DNA from: Actinomyces israelii DSM 43320
GTDB taxonomy: Bacteria; Actinomycetota; Actinomycetes; Actinomycetales; Actinomycetaceae
NCBI RefSeq assembly: GCF_000711965.1
Contig: NZ_JONS01000005.1
Coordinates: 62,001-126,000, forward strand
DNA: 64,000 nucleotides
Direction of reading: 5' to 3'
In this document: positions 1 through 9,374 of the stretch, piece after piece
Layout of the letters: each line of letters starts with the position of its first letter
Position numbering within the stretch: the stretch's first letter is position 1
Program-made: the position numbers and the translations under genes
Notes under the pieces: generated by a model
Told to the model about the DNA's origin: nothing
Databases searched by the model: none
The model's input: the letters and a program-made list of their open reading frames with translations, nothing else

Positions 1-21
1 CGGCATGCACCCGGCGCCGCC

Positions 22-438
22 TCAGGCGTGCCAGGGGTCGAGCAGGGCGACGCCGGTGGAGGCGAAGTCGTTCACGTTGCGGGTCACGAGAGTCATGCCG
101 TGGACGAGGGCGGTCGCGGCGATGTACATGTCGCGCTCGGGACGGGGGTAGGGCACCTGGAGGGCGGCCGCCTGACGCGCGACGTCGGCGTCGAGCAGCA
201 GGAGCCGGTCGCCGAAGGCCTGCAGGAACTGGTCGTCGATCCAGCGGCGGAGCCGCCTGCCGCCCGCGTCGTCACGGCGTGCGAGCCTGCGCACGCCGAC
301 CTCCAGCTCGTAGAGGGTGACCATGCTGACGTAGAGGCTGGTCGCGTTCTGCGTCGAGACCCACTGCACGACCTCGGGCGAGACTCTCCCCTCGGGCTTG
401 CGCAGTTCGCTAATGACGTTGGTGTCGAGGAGGAACAT
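22..438 (-). CDS. vapC: VapC-like PIN-domain ribonuclease toxin
   Basis: 138 aa PIN-domain protein of the FitB/VapC type, expected to be the endoribonuclease toxin of a type II toxin-antitoxin pair. The four acidic PIN residues are visible: D5 in LLDTN, E44 in TLYEL, D103 in RPERDMYIAATA and D124 in RNVNDF, so the active site looks complete. Its ATG overlaps the TGA of the upstream antitoxin gene by one base (TGATG), the usual toxin-antitoxin coupling. Length is normal for the family. RNA target cannot be told from sequence. The family call is secure; activity is inferred. Confidence 0.93.
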   Translation of the reverse strand: MFLLDTNVISELRKPEGRVSPEVVQWVSTQNATSLYVSMVTLYELEVGVRRLARRDDAGGRRLRRWIDDQFLQAFGDRLLLLDADVARQAAALQVPYPRPERDMYIAATALVHGMTLVTRNVNDFASTGVALLDPWHA

Positions 439-725
439 CAGAGCTCCGGAATCTTGGCGCCGAAGAAGCCGGGCCTGAAGTCGGCGTTGACATAGCTGAC
501 GTAGTCTTCCTCACTCATGCTGAGCTGCTTGACGAGCTCCTCGCCGCTCGGCTCCTCGTCCGGCTGCCCGGTGAGTCGCCGGTAGTCGTCGATCTCGAGC
601 AGCACGTACGCGGGACGCCCGCGGTCGGTGACGATGACCGGGCCGTCGGCTGCCGCGCGCTTGGCGGCGCTCACGTCCCGGTTGAACTCACGTGCGGTGA
701 ACGTTGCTGTTGCCTCCGCTGTCAT
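438..725 (-). CDS. vapB: Phd/YefM-type antitoxin of the VapC-like toxin
   Basis: 95 aa protein with the Phd/YefM fold signature: an N-terminal FTAREFNRDVSAAKRAA helix region, then PVIVTDRGRPAYVLLEIDDY, followed by an acidic C-terminal tail expected to wrap around and inhibit the PIN toxin. A GGAGG ribosome binding site lies 8 nt before the ATG. It is the first gene of a two-gene operon and, by family precedent, should bind its own promoter. The pair is the only intact toxin-antitoxin module in the window. Confidence 0.92.
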   Translation of the reverse strand: MTAEATATFTAREFNRDVSAAKRAAADGPVIVTDRGRPAYVLLEIDDYRRLTGQPDEEPSGEELVKQLSMSEEDYVSYVNADFRPGFFGAKIPEL

Positions 726-1145
726 TCAGGCCACCTCCGGAGTAGGTACGTGTAACGACGTAAGGATGTACCTCCCGAAGGGCCGCGTCAACCTCCCGCG
801 TGATCGGCCGCTCGGCCGCCTCGGCGCCGCGCCCGGAGACGGGCGCCATTCCGCCATTCCACGGGCCTCTCGGGCGGTCGTCGGCCGGCACCGGATCGGC
901 ATGAGAGGCGGCGTGGACGGGCCCGACGGCGGCGTCCGCGCCGGCGGCCTTGCGGCACCGGTCGACGGCGGGCTGCGGCCGGCCCCGGGACTGCGAGCAC
1001 CGCCCAGTCGGCCCCCGTCCCCTCTGCGGAGTCAGCGCGTCGACGGCGGCGCGGGTCGCCGAGTATCGCGCGGCAGCAGCTGTTGCGGATCGAAGCCGTG
1101 CTCCTCTCTGGCACCCGAGACCCTCTCAGGGCCAAGCCACCGCCC
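726..1145. other. Gene-free stretch with a duplicated fragment
   Basis: No convincing gene. On the minus strand about 1074-1118 reads EEHGFDPQQLLP, the same short segment found inside the two small membrane proteins at 1548-1898 and 2150-2545. It is a third, broken copy of that gene family, without flanking similarity. Confidence 0.5.
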
Positions 1146-1538
1146 TCAACGCCGCACCCGGACGGTATGTCCCCCACCTCGTCGAGCGCCATCGGCCCGC
1201 ACCTCCGCGACAGGGCCCAGCAGTCTGGCGGCAGCTTCGCCGAGAGCCGCGCAGCTCCGCATGAGAGCATCAGCACGGTTGCGATCCTGCTCGACCTCAG
1301 CCCGTCCCGAGGACCCGACGATATCGATGATCCGCACGGCGGCGTCGCGCATCTCACGAACGTAGAGGTACTCAGGCCGCCTCACAGAGCGTCTTCGCTC
1401 TACCACGGCCCGGTCGCGGATCACGGGGTGGAGCGAGCACCGCGAAACCAGGTCGACCGGCCTGTGGAAGACCTCTTCCAGAGACTCGGCAAGATCGCTG
1501 ACGGGCCACCCCGCCGCCGTCTGCCAACGGGTCGTCAA
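1146..1538 (-). pseudogene. HEPN/MNT toxin-antitoxin remnant (fused fragments)
   Basis: Open frame of 130 codons (TTG at the upstream edge) that joins two family fragments. Residues about 12-50 (DLAESLEEVFHRPVDLV...LHPVIRDRAV) look like the C-terminal half of a minimal nucleotidyltransferase antitoxin; residues about 55-110 (YLYVREMRDAAVRIIDIVG...ALGEAAARL) look like the N-terminal half of a HEPN (DUF86) toxin. The nucleotidyltransferase GSxARGxA motif and the HEPN RxxxxH motif are both absent, so neither product can work. The upstream end abuts the stop of the membrane-protein gene at 1548. Assignment rests on pattern recognition. Confidence 0.5.
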
Positions 1539-1547
1539 CCAGCCCGC

Positions 1548-1898
1548 TCAGAGCGCTGCGCCCTCGGGTCCGGCGATCGGCCCTCCCCTCTCGGGCGGAG
1601 CGTTGACGGCTCCGGGCCGTGGATCCTGGCGGCGCCGCCGCGCCCGGCGCCAGGCAACAATAATGACGAGCGCGTCGAGGGCCAGGAGGCTGAGCAGCGA
1701 AGCCTGCGCGGCAAACCAGAACAACATATCGTGAGGCAGCAGCTGCTGCGGATCGAAGCCGTGCTCCTCAGCCCGGTTGACGGTAATCATGTCCGCCGCC
1801 TGCCACAGCCCGTAGAAGCAGATGACGCTCACATTGAGCACCACCAGGACGGCAGCAACCGCCCTGCGCAGTGCGATGTCATGCTGTTGTTCCCTCAC
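1548..1898 (-). CDS. Small two-helix membrane protein, copy 2
   Basis: About 116 aa if started at GTG 1898, which overlaps a TAG (TAGTG); the open frame extends to 1946 but the added residues copy the tail of the upstream DUF2599-like gene. Two hydrophobic helices (AVAAVLVVLNVSVICFYGLW and FAAQASLLSLLALDALVIIV) flank a conserved extracytoplasmic-looking loop with NRAEEHGFDPQQLLP, then an Arg-rich and Pro-rich tail. It is a paralogue of 2150-2545 in the same orientation, so the pair arose by tandem duplication. No family name recognised. Lying behind a secreted protein gene, it could be an immunity or partner protein, which is conjecture. Confidence 0.7.
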   Translation of the reverse strand: MREQQHDIALRRAVAAVLVVLNVSVICFYGLWQAADMITVNRAEEHGFDPQQLLPHDMLFWFAAQASLLSLLALDALVIIVAWRRARRRRQDPRPGAVNAPPERGGPIAGPEGAAL

Positions 1899-2149
1899 TA
1901 GTTGCACCCACCCTGGGTGTACCCACAGGTCAGAGGTGCGCAGCACCTCTCAGACGGCGAGACAGTGGTATTGACAACTACCGATATTGGACCTGATTCT
2001 CGGATATTCATCGGAATTCCTCCCATAGCCGAGTGAACGAAAAGCGTTGATACGGGACAAGACTCACCGCCCCAGAGGCCTGCCGCCGCCGATCAACGGC
2101 GGCTGCCATGGCCGGCCCCGCCGCCGACAATGCAGAACCGATGCGGTTC

Positions 2150-2545
2150 TCACTGCGTTGATGGCGGCGCGGGCGGCTGACTCGACTGCTCAGACTGCTG
2201 TGCCGGCGCCGCCGCCTGCGACCAACCCGCCCGGACCATCTGCTCGGGCGGGGTAACGACTCCGGGCCGTAGATCCTGGCGGCGCCGCCGCACCCGGCGC
2301 CAGACGATAACAATGACGAGCGCATCGAAGGCCAGGAGGCTGAGCATCGATGCCTGCGCGGCGAAATAGAACGGCACGAAGTTCGGCAGCAGCTGCTGCG
2401 GATCGAAGCCGTGCTCCTCAGCGCGATTCCCAGTGATCGTATTCGCACTGGCCCACAGCCCGTAGAAGCAGATGACGCTCATATTGAGCGCCAGCAGAGC
2501 AATGCCGGCCAGCATGCGAAGCACAGCGTCACGCCATCCAGACAT
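2150..2545 (-). CDS. Small two-helix membrane protein, copy 1
   Basis: About 131 aa from ATG 2545, which overlaps the TGA of the upstream DUF2599-like gene (TGATG), so the two are translationally coupled; a GTG at 2554 is an alternative start. Helix 1 is about residues 10-30 (ALLALNMSVICFYGLW), followed by NRAEEHGFDPQQLLPNF, helix 2 (FAAQASMLSLLAFDALVIVIVW) and a basic RRVRRRRQ stop-transfer. The C-terminal tail is rich in Ala, Gln, Ser and Pro. Strongly similar to copy 2. Function unknown; tight coupling to a secreted protein gene suggests a physical partner. Confidence 0.78.
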   Translation of the reverse strand: MSGWRDAVLRMLAGIALLALNMSVICFYGLWASANTITGNRAEEHGFDPQQLLPNFVPFYFAAQASMLSLLAFDALVIVIVWRRVRRRRQDLRPGVVTPPEQMVRAGWSQAAAPAQQSEQSSQPPAPPSTQ

Positions 2546-3548
2546 CAGTTGCACCCGCTATCGAGAAATCCGAAGTATCCTTTGTCAGGAAGCCCGGTAT
2601 CAAGATTCCAACTCGACTTATAAAATTGCGCCGCCCTCACCCAGTCCCAGTGGCAGTAGAACTGATTGCGCATGGAACTGGTATCAGGATCAGGATGGCC
2701 CTCTCGTTCCGTCTTGTCGAGAGTCTCCTGCCAGCCGAACTCCCTATACATGAGTGTCATACCAGGCCCGGTCGATATCGCGCCTCCGGCAACTCGCCCC
2801 CACCAGGTCGGGTAGACCATGAGGGTGGGGCTCCACTCCCACAGGTCATCCGCCCACTCGGTGTGATCAATGAGGGTTCCCCACCACGGGTCCGCCACGA
2901 CGGGAAGGCCGTGGTCTTATCGAACGCGATGTGCTGAGTCAGAGTGTTGCCATCCACGCTGTAGGTAGTCTCCACGGGATTGCCGTTGGCGTCCTTGGCC
3001 CAAGGGGGCGCCGCGCCTCCTTCCCAGCTCCCATCCGCGCTGAGCAGGGAGACCATGCCGTTGTCCTCCAGCTGGAGGTGAGAGCCCTCACTGCCGGTGA
3101 CTGTGTAAGTGTAGTCGCTGGGCCCCTGTGCAGAGGTGATTGTTGTAGCGATCTGCAGCGAGCCATCACTCTTGGGAAGCGCCGTGGTGGTGCTGTCATT
3201 GTTGTTGTCGTAGGTGATGCCGCCAAGATCGGAGGGCTGCGCTTCGCCCGCCGCATCCGCGTAGGGCAGGCCGATCGCAGTTCCGGGGGCGGTCGGGTCC
3301 TTGCCGTCCAGCACGATTCCCGATGAGGGCTGCTGCGGAAGAGTGGTTGTTGTGGTGTCCGCCTGCGCGGTGAAACCGTCCTGGTCCTGCCCTGCGGTGA
3401 GGTTCTCCTGCGTGAGGGTTCCTCCCGCAGCGACCAGCGCGTCATCCGAATCCTTCGCCTGAGCGGCACCGGCCGGCGCGACAACTGCGGACAACGAGAA
3501 GATGGTAGCGATGGCTACCAGGATCGGGCCTGTTCTTCGGGTCTTCAT
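2545..3548 (-). pseudogene. Secreted DUF2599-like protein, broken by a 1-nt frameshift
   Basis: Residues 1-31 are a classical signal peptide ending AGAAQA; a Thr/Asp-rich linker and a beta-rich region follow, ending at TQHIAFDKTTAFP. From there the reading frame drifts, but the next frame continues as VADPWWGTLIDHTEW... and ends with SMRNQFYCHWDWVRA...WNLDTG...LDSGCN, the DUF2599-type C-terminus with paired Cys. Adding one base near 2900-2901 restores FPVVADPWWG. As given, the product is out of frame for its last third. A sequencing error or a real mutation would look the same. It heads a small operon with the membrane-protein gene at 2150. Role of DUF2599 proteins is unknown. Confidence 0.75.
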
Positions 3549-4041
3549 CAGGTGCTCCTTCCGTTACCGAGTGCACGTGATGGGGTCTGAATCGCTCCAA
3601 TTGGTCGTGGCCTGGATCATGAGCGTCACCTTGATGCTTCCTGGATGAATCTCCTCCTTCGATTGATGCCTATCACGTTATCGCAGAGTGATATCAGACA
3701 CAAGGGGCATTCGCCCCTGCACCGCCCCGTACGGTCACGATCACAGCAGCGGCCGCACTGAGCATCACCACGAGCAGGCGCAGCGGGGGCAGCCAGTCGA
3801 CGTCGAGCCCCATCAGGCCACGAGGCGGCAGACAGGCGCCGGCACCCAGGCGCCGCACCTCGACCGGGCGCACGCTGATCCAAGCGGGAGCATGGGAGTG
3901 GTGGCCCGCGGCGAGGTCTGGCGGACCGACTTCGGTGAGCCGATCGGCTCAGAACCCGACTGTCTGCGCCCCGACCTACGACTGCGCCCAGGAACAAGTA
4001 CACTCAGCCAGCTGAGGACACGGCTGTCCAGGCGCCGCGTA
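3549..4041. other. Intergenic decay region with MazF-like fragment
   Basis: Nothing intact. Just upstream of the secreted-protein gene, 3671-3694 holds a TATCAC...GTGATA inverted repeat that could be an operator. The right half contains a MazF-like gene start, listed separately. Confidence 0.4.
3892..3978 (+). pseudogene. MazF/PemK-like toxin, 5' remnant
   Basis: Reading from ATG 3892, about 28 codons give VVARGEVWRTDFGEPIGSEP then DCLRPDL. This closely resembles the N-terminus of MazF/PemK endoribonucleases (RGEVWWADLGEPxGSEPGxRRPxLV). Similarity stops abruptly after RP and no MazF core follows in any frame, so it is a truncated relic. No antitoxin gene can be seen upstream. Confidence 0.5.
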
Positions 4042-4461
4042 TCACACCGCCGGAACGGTCCCGCCGTCCCAGCCCGGCCCCGCTCCGAGCAGGAACTCCC
4101 ACTCGCGCACGATCACTCCCCCGGAGAACTCGAAGACGTCCAGGGAGCGGCGCCCCTCGGAGTCGACGAGCAGGGTGGCGACCACCCGGCCGTCCGCGGA
4201 CTCAATGAGCTGGTGCACGCGGAAGCGCGCGTCGGACCCGGCATAGGACGCCCTCATGGCGCGCACGTAGTCCTCGCGCCCGGTGATCGTGCGCCCGCCG
4301 ACCGTCCACTCCACGTCCGGGTGGAGGAGGCCCGCGTAGGCCTCCCAGTCCCTGCGGTTCTCGGCCTCGAAGAACGCCTCCAGCGCCTGGCGCGGCCGCA
4401 CAGGGGCAGGGCTGCGGCTCTCCCGGCTGGGGCCCGCCCCGACGGCCCCGGCGCCGCTCAC
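4042..4461 (-). CDS. NTF2-like (SnoaL/DUF4440-type) protein
   Basis: 139 aa from GTG 4461, whose GTGA overlaps the purL stop, so it is translated by coupling to purL. The core shows the SnoaL/NTF2-like cone-fold pattern: [31 protein letters not shown], then GREDYVRAM and a C-terminal strand series ending [13 protein letters not shown]. Proteins of this fold bind small hydrophobic ligands or act as isomerases or hydratases; no catalytic set can be assigned here. The first 20 residues are a variable Ala/Gly/Ser-rich leader. The association with purL is positional only. Confidence 0.8.
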   Translation of the reverse strand: MSGAGAVGAGPSRESRSPAPVRPRQALEAFFEAENRRDWEAYAGLLHPDVEWTVGGRTITGREDYVRAMRASYAGSDARFRVHQLIESADGRVVATLLVDSEGRRSLDVFEFSGGVIVREWEFLLGAGPGWDGGTVPAV

Positions 4462-6878
4462 CCGAACAGCCCGGGCAGGGTCGCGCCCACCCGCTCGCCC
4501 AGCTCGGCCAGGTCCAGGACGAGCGGCCGGCCGCCCCCGCCGTCGGAGAGCACGTCCCCGCCGGAGACGACCAGCATGTCGCCGCCGGTGGTGCCCAGCC
4601 GCGCCCAGGCGACGTCCTCGGCCTCGGCCGCGGCGGCCACGGCGGCCACCGCCCACTCGGGCACGGCCACGACGGCCCGCGCCCCGGACTCGGACAGCAG
4701 GGCCGTGAAGTCGTCGACGCCGTCGCGCCCCTGAAGCTGGACCAGGTCGATGCTGGCGCCCACCCCGTGTCGCAGGACGGCGTCCACGAGAGTCTGGACG
4801 AGCCCGCCGGCGGAGCAGTCGTGGGCGGCGCGCACGAGCCGCTCGCCGCCCGGCCCGTCGGCCTCGCTCAGGGCGAGCAGCACCCGGCCCAGCGCCATCT
4901 CGGCCTGAAGGTCCACGCGCGGCGGCAGGCCGCCGAGGTGGCCGTGGACCGCGCGCGCCCAGGCCGAGCCGTCCAGCTCGTCGCGGGTGGCCCCCAGGGC
5001 GATGACCGCCAGGCCCTCCTCGAACCAGCCCGACGGGTTGGCGCGGCGCACGTCGTCCATGACGCCGAGGACCCCGACCACAGGCGTGGGGTTGATGGAG
5101 GAGTCGGGCCGCCCCTTGGCCGCCCCGTGGGAGTTGTACAGGGAGACGTTGCCGCCGGTGACGGGCACGCCCATGGCCTTGCAGGCGTCGGCCAGGCCGG
5201 TGATGATCTCGACGAGCTGCCACATGGCGTCGGGGTCCTCCGGGGAGCCGACGTTGAGGCAGTCGGTCACCGCCAGGGGGCGGGCGCCGACGGTGCACAC
5301 GTTGCGGTAGGACTCGGCCAGCGCCTGGGCGGCCCCGGTGGCGGGGTCGAGCTTGGTGAAGCGGCCGTTGGCGTCGGTGGAGACGGCCACCCCGCGGCAG
5401 GTCTCCTCGTCCACGCGGACGACGCCGGCGTCGTCGGGCTGGGCCAGGGCGGTGCCCCCGCGCACGAAGCGGTCGTACTGGCTGGTGACCCAGGCGGCGG
5501 GCGCCTGGTTGGGGTCGGCGACGACGGCGAGGACCTGCTCGGCCAGGTCGGCCGCGGTGGCGGGCCGCTTCAGGCGCGCCGAGGAGTCGGCGTTGAGAGC
5601 GTCCTGCCAGGCTGGGCGGGCGTAAGGGCGCTCGTAGGCGGGGCCCTCGTGGGCCACGGTGCGCGGGTCCACGTCCACGATCCGCTCCCCGAAGTGGTCG
5701 ATGGTCAGCCTTCCTGAGGCGTTGACCTCCCCGATGACGGCGGCCTCGACGTCCCACTTGTCGATCACCGCCATGAAGTCGTCCAGCCTGTCGGGGGCGA
5801 CGACGGCCATCATGCGCTCCTGGGACTCGCTCATGAGGATCTCCCCGGCACTCAGGCTGGGGTCGCGCAGGAGGACCTTCTCCAGGTCCACGTGCATGCC
5901 GCCGTCGCCGTTGGAGGCCAGCTCGCTCGTGGCGCAGGAGATGCCGGCGGCCCCCAGGTCCTGGATGCCCAGGACGAGGCCAGCGGCGAAGAGCTCCAGG
6001 CAGCACTCGATGAGGACCTTCTCCATGAAGGGGTCGCCCACCTGGACGGATGGCCGCTTGGCCGGCACGCCGTCCTCGAAGGACTCGGATGCCAGGATGG
6101 AGGCGCCGCCGATGCCGTCCCCGCCGGTGCGCGCCCCGAAGAGCACCACCTTGTTGCCGGCGCCGGAGGCGCTGGCCAGGTGGATGTCGCCGTGGCGCAG
6201 CACGCCCACGCACAGGGCGTTGACCAGGGGGTTGTCCTGGTAGGAGGGGTCGAACTCGGTCTCGCCGCCGATGTTCGGCAGGCCCAGGCAGTTGCCGTAG
6301 CCGCCCACGCCGGCCACGACGCCGTGGACGACGCGGGCGGTGTCGGGGTGATCGGGGGCGCCGAAGCGCAGCTGGTCCATGACGGCCACGGGCCGCGCCC
6401 CCATGGAGATAATGTCGCGCACGATCCCGCCCACCCCGGTGGCGGCCCCCTGGTAGGGCTCGACATAGCTGGGGTGGTTGTGGGACTCGACCTTGTAGGT
6501 GACGGCCCAGCCGTCCCCGATGTCGACGACGCCGGCGTTCTGCCCCATGCCGACCAGCAGGTGGGCGCGCATCTCGGGCGTGGTCTTGGCGCCGAGCTGC
6601 CTCAGGTGGATCTTGGAGGACTTGTAGGAGCAGTGCTCGGACCACATGACCGAGTACATGGCGAGCTCGGCGGCCGTGGGACGACGCCCCAGCAGGCCCT
6701 TGATGGAGGCGTACTCCTCGTCCTTGAGGCCGAGCTCGCGGTGGGGCATCTCCCGCTCGGGCGTGGCGGTCGCGTCGGCGACGGTGTCCGGGTGCTCGAC
6801 GGGCCGGGGCCCGACGGCGCTGCCGGCGCCGCAGGCGGGGCGCGCGGGATTCGTGGACGCGGTGGGCTCGACGGCCAT
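4458..6878 (-). CDS. purL: Phosphoribosylformylglycinamidine synthase subunit PurL
   Basis: 806 aa from ATG 6878, preceded by AGGAG 6 nt upstream; an upstream frame extension to 6920 lacks a ribosome binding site. PurL is the synthetase subunit that converts FGAR to FGAM with ATP and ammonia, and in this small-type form needs PurQ and PurS, both encoded at 10.2-11.1 kb. The signature [16 protein letters not shown] is near residue 75, followed by paired AIRS-type N- and C-domains. The first 45 residues are a low-complexity leader. The NTF2-like gene is coupled downstream. Confidence 0.97.
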   Translation of the reverse strand: MAVEPTASTNPARPACGAGSAVGPRPVEHPDTVADATATPEREMPHRELGLKDEEYASIKGLLGRRPTAAELAMYSVMWSEHCSYKSSKIHLRQLGAKTTPEMRAHLLVGMGQNAGVVDIGDGWAVTYKVESHNHPSYVEPYQGAATGVGGIVRDIISMGARPVAVMDQLRFGAPDHPDTARVVHGVVAGVGGYGNCLGLPNIGGETEFDPSYQDNPLVNALCVGVLRHGDIHLASASGAGNKVVLFGARTGGDGIGGASILASESFEDGVPAKRPSVQVGDPFMEKVLIECCLELFAAGLVLGIQDLGAAGISCATSELASNGDGGMHVDLEKVLLRDPSLSAGEILMSESQERMMAVVAPDRLDDFMAVIDKWDVEAAVIGEVNASGRLTIDHFGERIVDVDPRTVAHEGPAYERPYARPAWQDALNADSSARLKRPATAADLAEQVLAVVADPNQAPAAWVTSQYDRFVRGGTALAQPDDAGVVRVDEETCRGVAVSTDANGRFTKLDPATGAAQALAESYRNVCTVGARPLAVTDCLNVGSPEDPDAMWQLVEIITGLADACKAMGVPVTGGNVSLYNSHGAAKGRPDSSINPTPVVGVLGVMDDVRRANPSGWFEEGLAVIALGATRDELDGSAWARAVHGHLGGLPPRVDLQAEMALGRVLLALSEADGPGGERLVRAAHDCSAGGLVQTLVDAVLRHGVGASIDLVQLQGRDGVDDFTALLSESGARAVVAVPEWAVAAVAAAAEAEDVAWARLGTTGGDMLVVSGGDVLSDGGGGRPLVLDLAELGERVGATLPGLFG

Positions 6879-7199
6879 GGATGCTCCTGAACGAGGGCGG
6901 AGTGGGACCATGCGCGACAATACCCGGGTTGCCGGTACGAGTCCGCACCGCCGGCCCGACGCGCGCTGCGCCCCGCGGGCACGGCGGGCGGCGGGCCTCG
7001 GTGGGGTCCGCGGACCTGCTGGTGCGCTGCGCCCCGCGGGCGCGGCGGGCGGACCACGCAGCCCGCCGCGCGCAGACGACGACGGCGCTCGCCCCGCGGG
7101 GAGAGTCCGCAGGGCGAGCGCCGCCCGTTGCCGAGTGCCGCGCCCGGGCGCCGGTTCCGCAAGGCTCAGCGCGCCAGGGCGGGGAGGGCCGACAGCGAT
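6879..7199. other. Gene-free GC-rich stretch with a short direct repeat
   Basis: No gene seen. A roughly 28-bp GC-rich segment (GCGCTGCGCCCCGCGGGC...) is present twice, at about 6962-6990 and 7024-7052. The region separates purL from the TM2-domain gene downstream. Confidence 0.5.
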
Positions 7200-7661
7200 T
7201 TACTGGAGCGAGCCGTCCTTGGAGACGAGGATCATAATGAACTCCACGAACGCCCAGATGCTGTTCCCGATAAGGATCAGGTAGCCAAGAACGCCAGCGG
7301 TGCCGACACCGGCGCTGGCAGAGTCGGGCACGTTGCCATGGGCGTCCACGCTGCCGACGAGCGTAGCAATGGCAATGATGAACAGGATGATACCGAGCGC
7401 CACAAGCCCGAGGTGGCCGAAGCCGCGGCCCTTCTGCCCGCGGTAGAAGTTGTGAATGCCGAGTCCGCCGAGGAAGAAGGCCAGCAGCGCGGCGGTCGTC
7501 TTGGACTTGGGGGCGACGCCGGTGCCGTATCCGGGCTGGCCGTAGCCGGCGGGGTACCCGGGCTGGGCCGCAGGGTATGCGGGCTGCTGGCCGGCGGGGT
7601 ACCCGGGCTGCTGACCGGCGTCGGGGTATTCGGGCTGACCGTAAGGGGATGGGGTGCTCAT
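7200..7661 (-). CDS. TM2-domain membrane protein with a PGY/Q-rich N-terminus
   Basis: 153 aa. Residues 1-50 are low complexity, built of GQPGYPAG-like repeats. Residues 55-85 (KSKTTAALLAFFLGGLGIHNFYRGQKGRG) are the TM2 domain signature, with the HNFYRG turn between two helices; a further helix pair follows (VALGIILFIIAIATLVG and VLGYLILIGNSIWAFVEFIMIL). GGAGG lies 5 nt before the ATG. TM2 proteins are small membrane proteins without a settled role. A second one is encoded at 60493-61077, and the same PGY/Q-rich composition is found in the tails of the LppM-like proteins at 23-27 kb. Confidence 0.9.
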   Translation of the reverse strand: MSTPSPYGQPEYPDAGQQPGYPAGQQPAYPAAQPGYPAGYGQPGYGTGVAPKSKTTAALLAFFLGGLGIHNFYRGQKGRGFGHLGLVALGIILFIIAIATLVGSVDAHGNVPDSASAGVGTAGVLGYLILIGNSIWAFVEFIMILVSKDGSLQ

Positions 7662-7848
7662 AGGTCCTCCAGTGATTGCGGGCCTCGGAACAGGCCCTGA
7701 CTCATCGCCGCATCATGACTCGTCGGCGGCCGCAACGCAAACGGGCACAACTGCCCATCGCCGCGAAGGAGCTCGAGCGTACTCTGCCGTACGACACACC
7801 ACGCCCGAAAGTGCCTCGCATCACACGCATGTGGTGCAGGATCGGCTC

Positions 7849-9279
7849 ATGAGAAGTATCGACGTCGCTCCCCTTCCCATCCTGGAGCTCGAAAGCCACT
7901 TGGACGAGGTCGCCGACCACCGCCTGAAGGGCGGTATCGCCGCCGCCCGCACCCTGCTCGAAGGACGCACCGTGTGGACCGTGACCCCGTCGGCCGCGGC
8001 GGGCTCCGGCCCCGCGGAGACCGTCGCCCCCTTGGTGGGCTACGCCCGCGGCCTCGGCGTCGAGGCGCGCTGGCTGGTACTCGATGCGCCCGCGGACTTC
8101 GCGCGTGTGGCGTCGCGCCTCCATGCGGGCATCCACGGCGACCGGGGCGACGGCGGCAAGCTCGGCGAGAAGCAGCGCGACCTGTATGAGCACGTTCTGT
8201 CGTCGAACGCCGAGAACGTCGTCGACGACGTCCGCGAGGGCGACGTCGTCATCCTCCACGACCCGCCCACCGCCGGCCTGGCGCGCGCCTTCAGGCGGGC
8301 CGGCGCCGCCGTCATCTGGCGCTGCCACCTGGGCGGGGGCCGAGCCGGGGAGGCGGCCGAGCGCGCCTGGGCCTTCCTCGACCGGTACCTGGAGGACGTC
8401 GATCTCGTCGTCGTCTCCCGGGAGGAGTACCGTCCGCCCTTCATCGAGCCGGAGCGCTGCGCCGTCGTCAAGCCGTCGATCAACCCCGACTCCCCCAAGA
8501 ACCGCGTCCTCGACCTGGACGAGTCCTGGTCGGTGGCCCGCCTGGCGGGGATCTTCAACGGCGAGCCGCCCTTCGAGGCGGTCCCCTTCGTGCATGAGGA
8601 CGGCCGCCCCGACGCCATCCGGCAGATGCCCTCCCTGGCGGGCGCGGGGCTGCCGGTGCCGACGGGGGTGCGCACGATCGTGCAGGTCGGCCGCTGGGAC
8701 CGTCTCAAGGGCGCTAAGGAGCTCATCGGGGCCTTCGCCTCGAGCCTCGGGGCCCTTCCCGAGGACGCGCACCTGCTCATCGTCGGCCCGGACCCGGACC
8801 CGGATCGCGACGTGACCTCCGCCGCTGTCCTCGGCGAGGCGCTCGACCGGTGGGACCTCCTGCCGGAGTCCGTGGCGCGGCGGGTGCACATCGCGGCTGT
8901 GCCCATGCACGACCGGGAGGTCAACGCGACGGTGGTCAATGCCGTCCAGCGCGTCGCCGACGTCGTCACCCAGCGCTCGCTCGTGGAGGCCTTCGGGCTG
9001 CCCGTGGCGGAGGCCATGTGGAAGAAGGCGGCCGTGGTAGCCTCCGCGGTCGGTGGCATCCAGGACCAGATCGCCGACGGCGTTGACGGCGTCCTGGTCG
9101 ATCCGGACGACGCCGGCGCGTGGGCCGAGGCCGCCGCCGACCTGCTGCGCTTCCCGGAACGGGCTCGGGAGATGGGGCTGGCGGCGCACGAGTCCGTCCG
9201 ACGCGAGTTCCTTCCCGACCGGCACCTGTGCGAGATCGCAGGGGCCATCGACCGGGCGCTGGAGCTCCACAAGGACTAG
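7849..9279 (+). CDS. GT4 glycosyltransferase, TreT (trehalose synthase)-like
   Basis: 476 aa. I chose ATG 7849 because the N-terminus then matches the TreT pattern (LESHLDEVADHRLKGGIAAARTLL) and a CAGGAT hexamer sits 6 nt before it. Two Rossmann halves of the GT-B fold are visible: residues 135-165 hold LHDPPTAGL and VIWRCHLG, typical of TreT-like enzymes, and residues 375-405 hold SLVEAFGLPVAEAMW, the GT4 EX7E nucleotide-sugar motif, followed by VGGIQDQI. TreT makes trehalose from NDP-glucose and glucose; related enzymes use other acceptors, so the substrate stays open. It stands alone, convergent with purQ. Confidence 0.85.
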   Translation: MRSIDVAPLPILELESHLDEVADHRLKGGIAAARTLLEGRTVWTVTPSAAAGSGPAETVAPLVGYARGLGVEARWLVLDAPADFARVASRLHAGIHGDRGDGGKLGEKQRDLYEHVLSSNAENVVDDVREGDVVILHDPPTAGLARAFRRAGAAVIWRCHLGGGRAGEAAERAWAFLDRYLEDVDLVVVSREEYRPPFIEPERCAVVKPSINPDSPKNRVLDLDESWSVARLAGIFNGEPPFEAVPFVHEDGRPDAIRQMPSLAGAGLPVPTGVRTIVQVGRWDRLKGAKELIGAFASSLGALPEDAHLLIVGPDPDPDRDVTSAAVLGEALDRWDLLPESVARRVHIAAVPMHDREVNATVVNAVQRVADVVTQRSLVEAFGLPVAEAMWKKAAVVASAVGGIQDQIADGVDGVLVDPDDAGAWAEAAADLLRFPERAREMGLAAHESVRREFLPDRHLCEIAGAIDRALELHKD

Positions 9280-9336
9280 GGCCCGGGTCCCGGGAGCCCG
9301 GACGCCCTGCTCCGCCGCCCCATTCGCTGCCCCCTT

Positions 9337-9374
9337 CGCCGAGATCGGTCCAGTTCCGCACCGAGATCGGTTCA
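9337..9374 (+). repeat. GATCGG 22-bp repeat, two units
   Basis: Two tandem units of the dispersed 22-bp repeat (core GAGATCGGT, then TTCCG), preceded by the usual CCCCTTCGCC. Lies 60 bp past the glycosyltransferase stop. Confidence 0.85.

Noticed and set aside
3626-4003. 125-codon minus-strand frame
   Set aside because: Arg/Ser/Ala composition without motifs; the MazF-like fragment is on the opposite strand.
4042-6948. 968-codon open frame overlapping purL on the same strand
   Set aside because: It is an Arg/Pro/Gly-rich shadow of purL in another frame. Only its last 139 codons, in the NTF2-like gene, are real.
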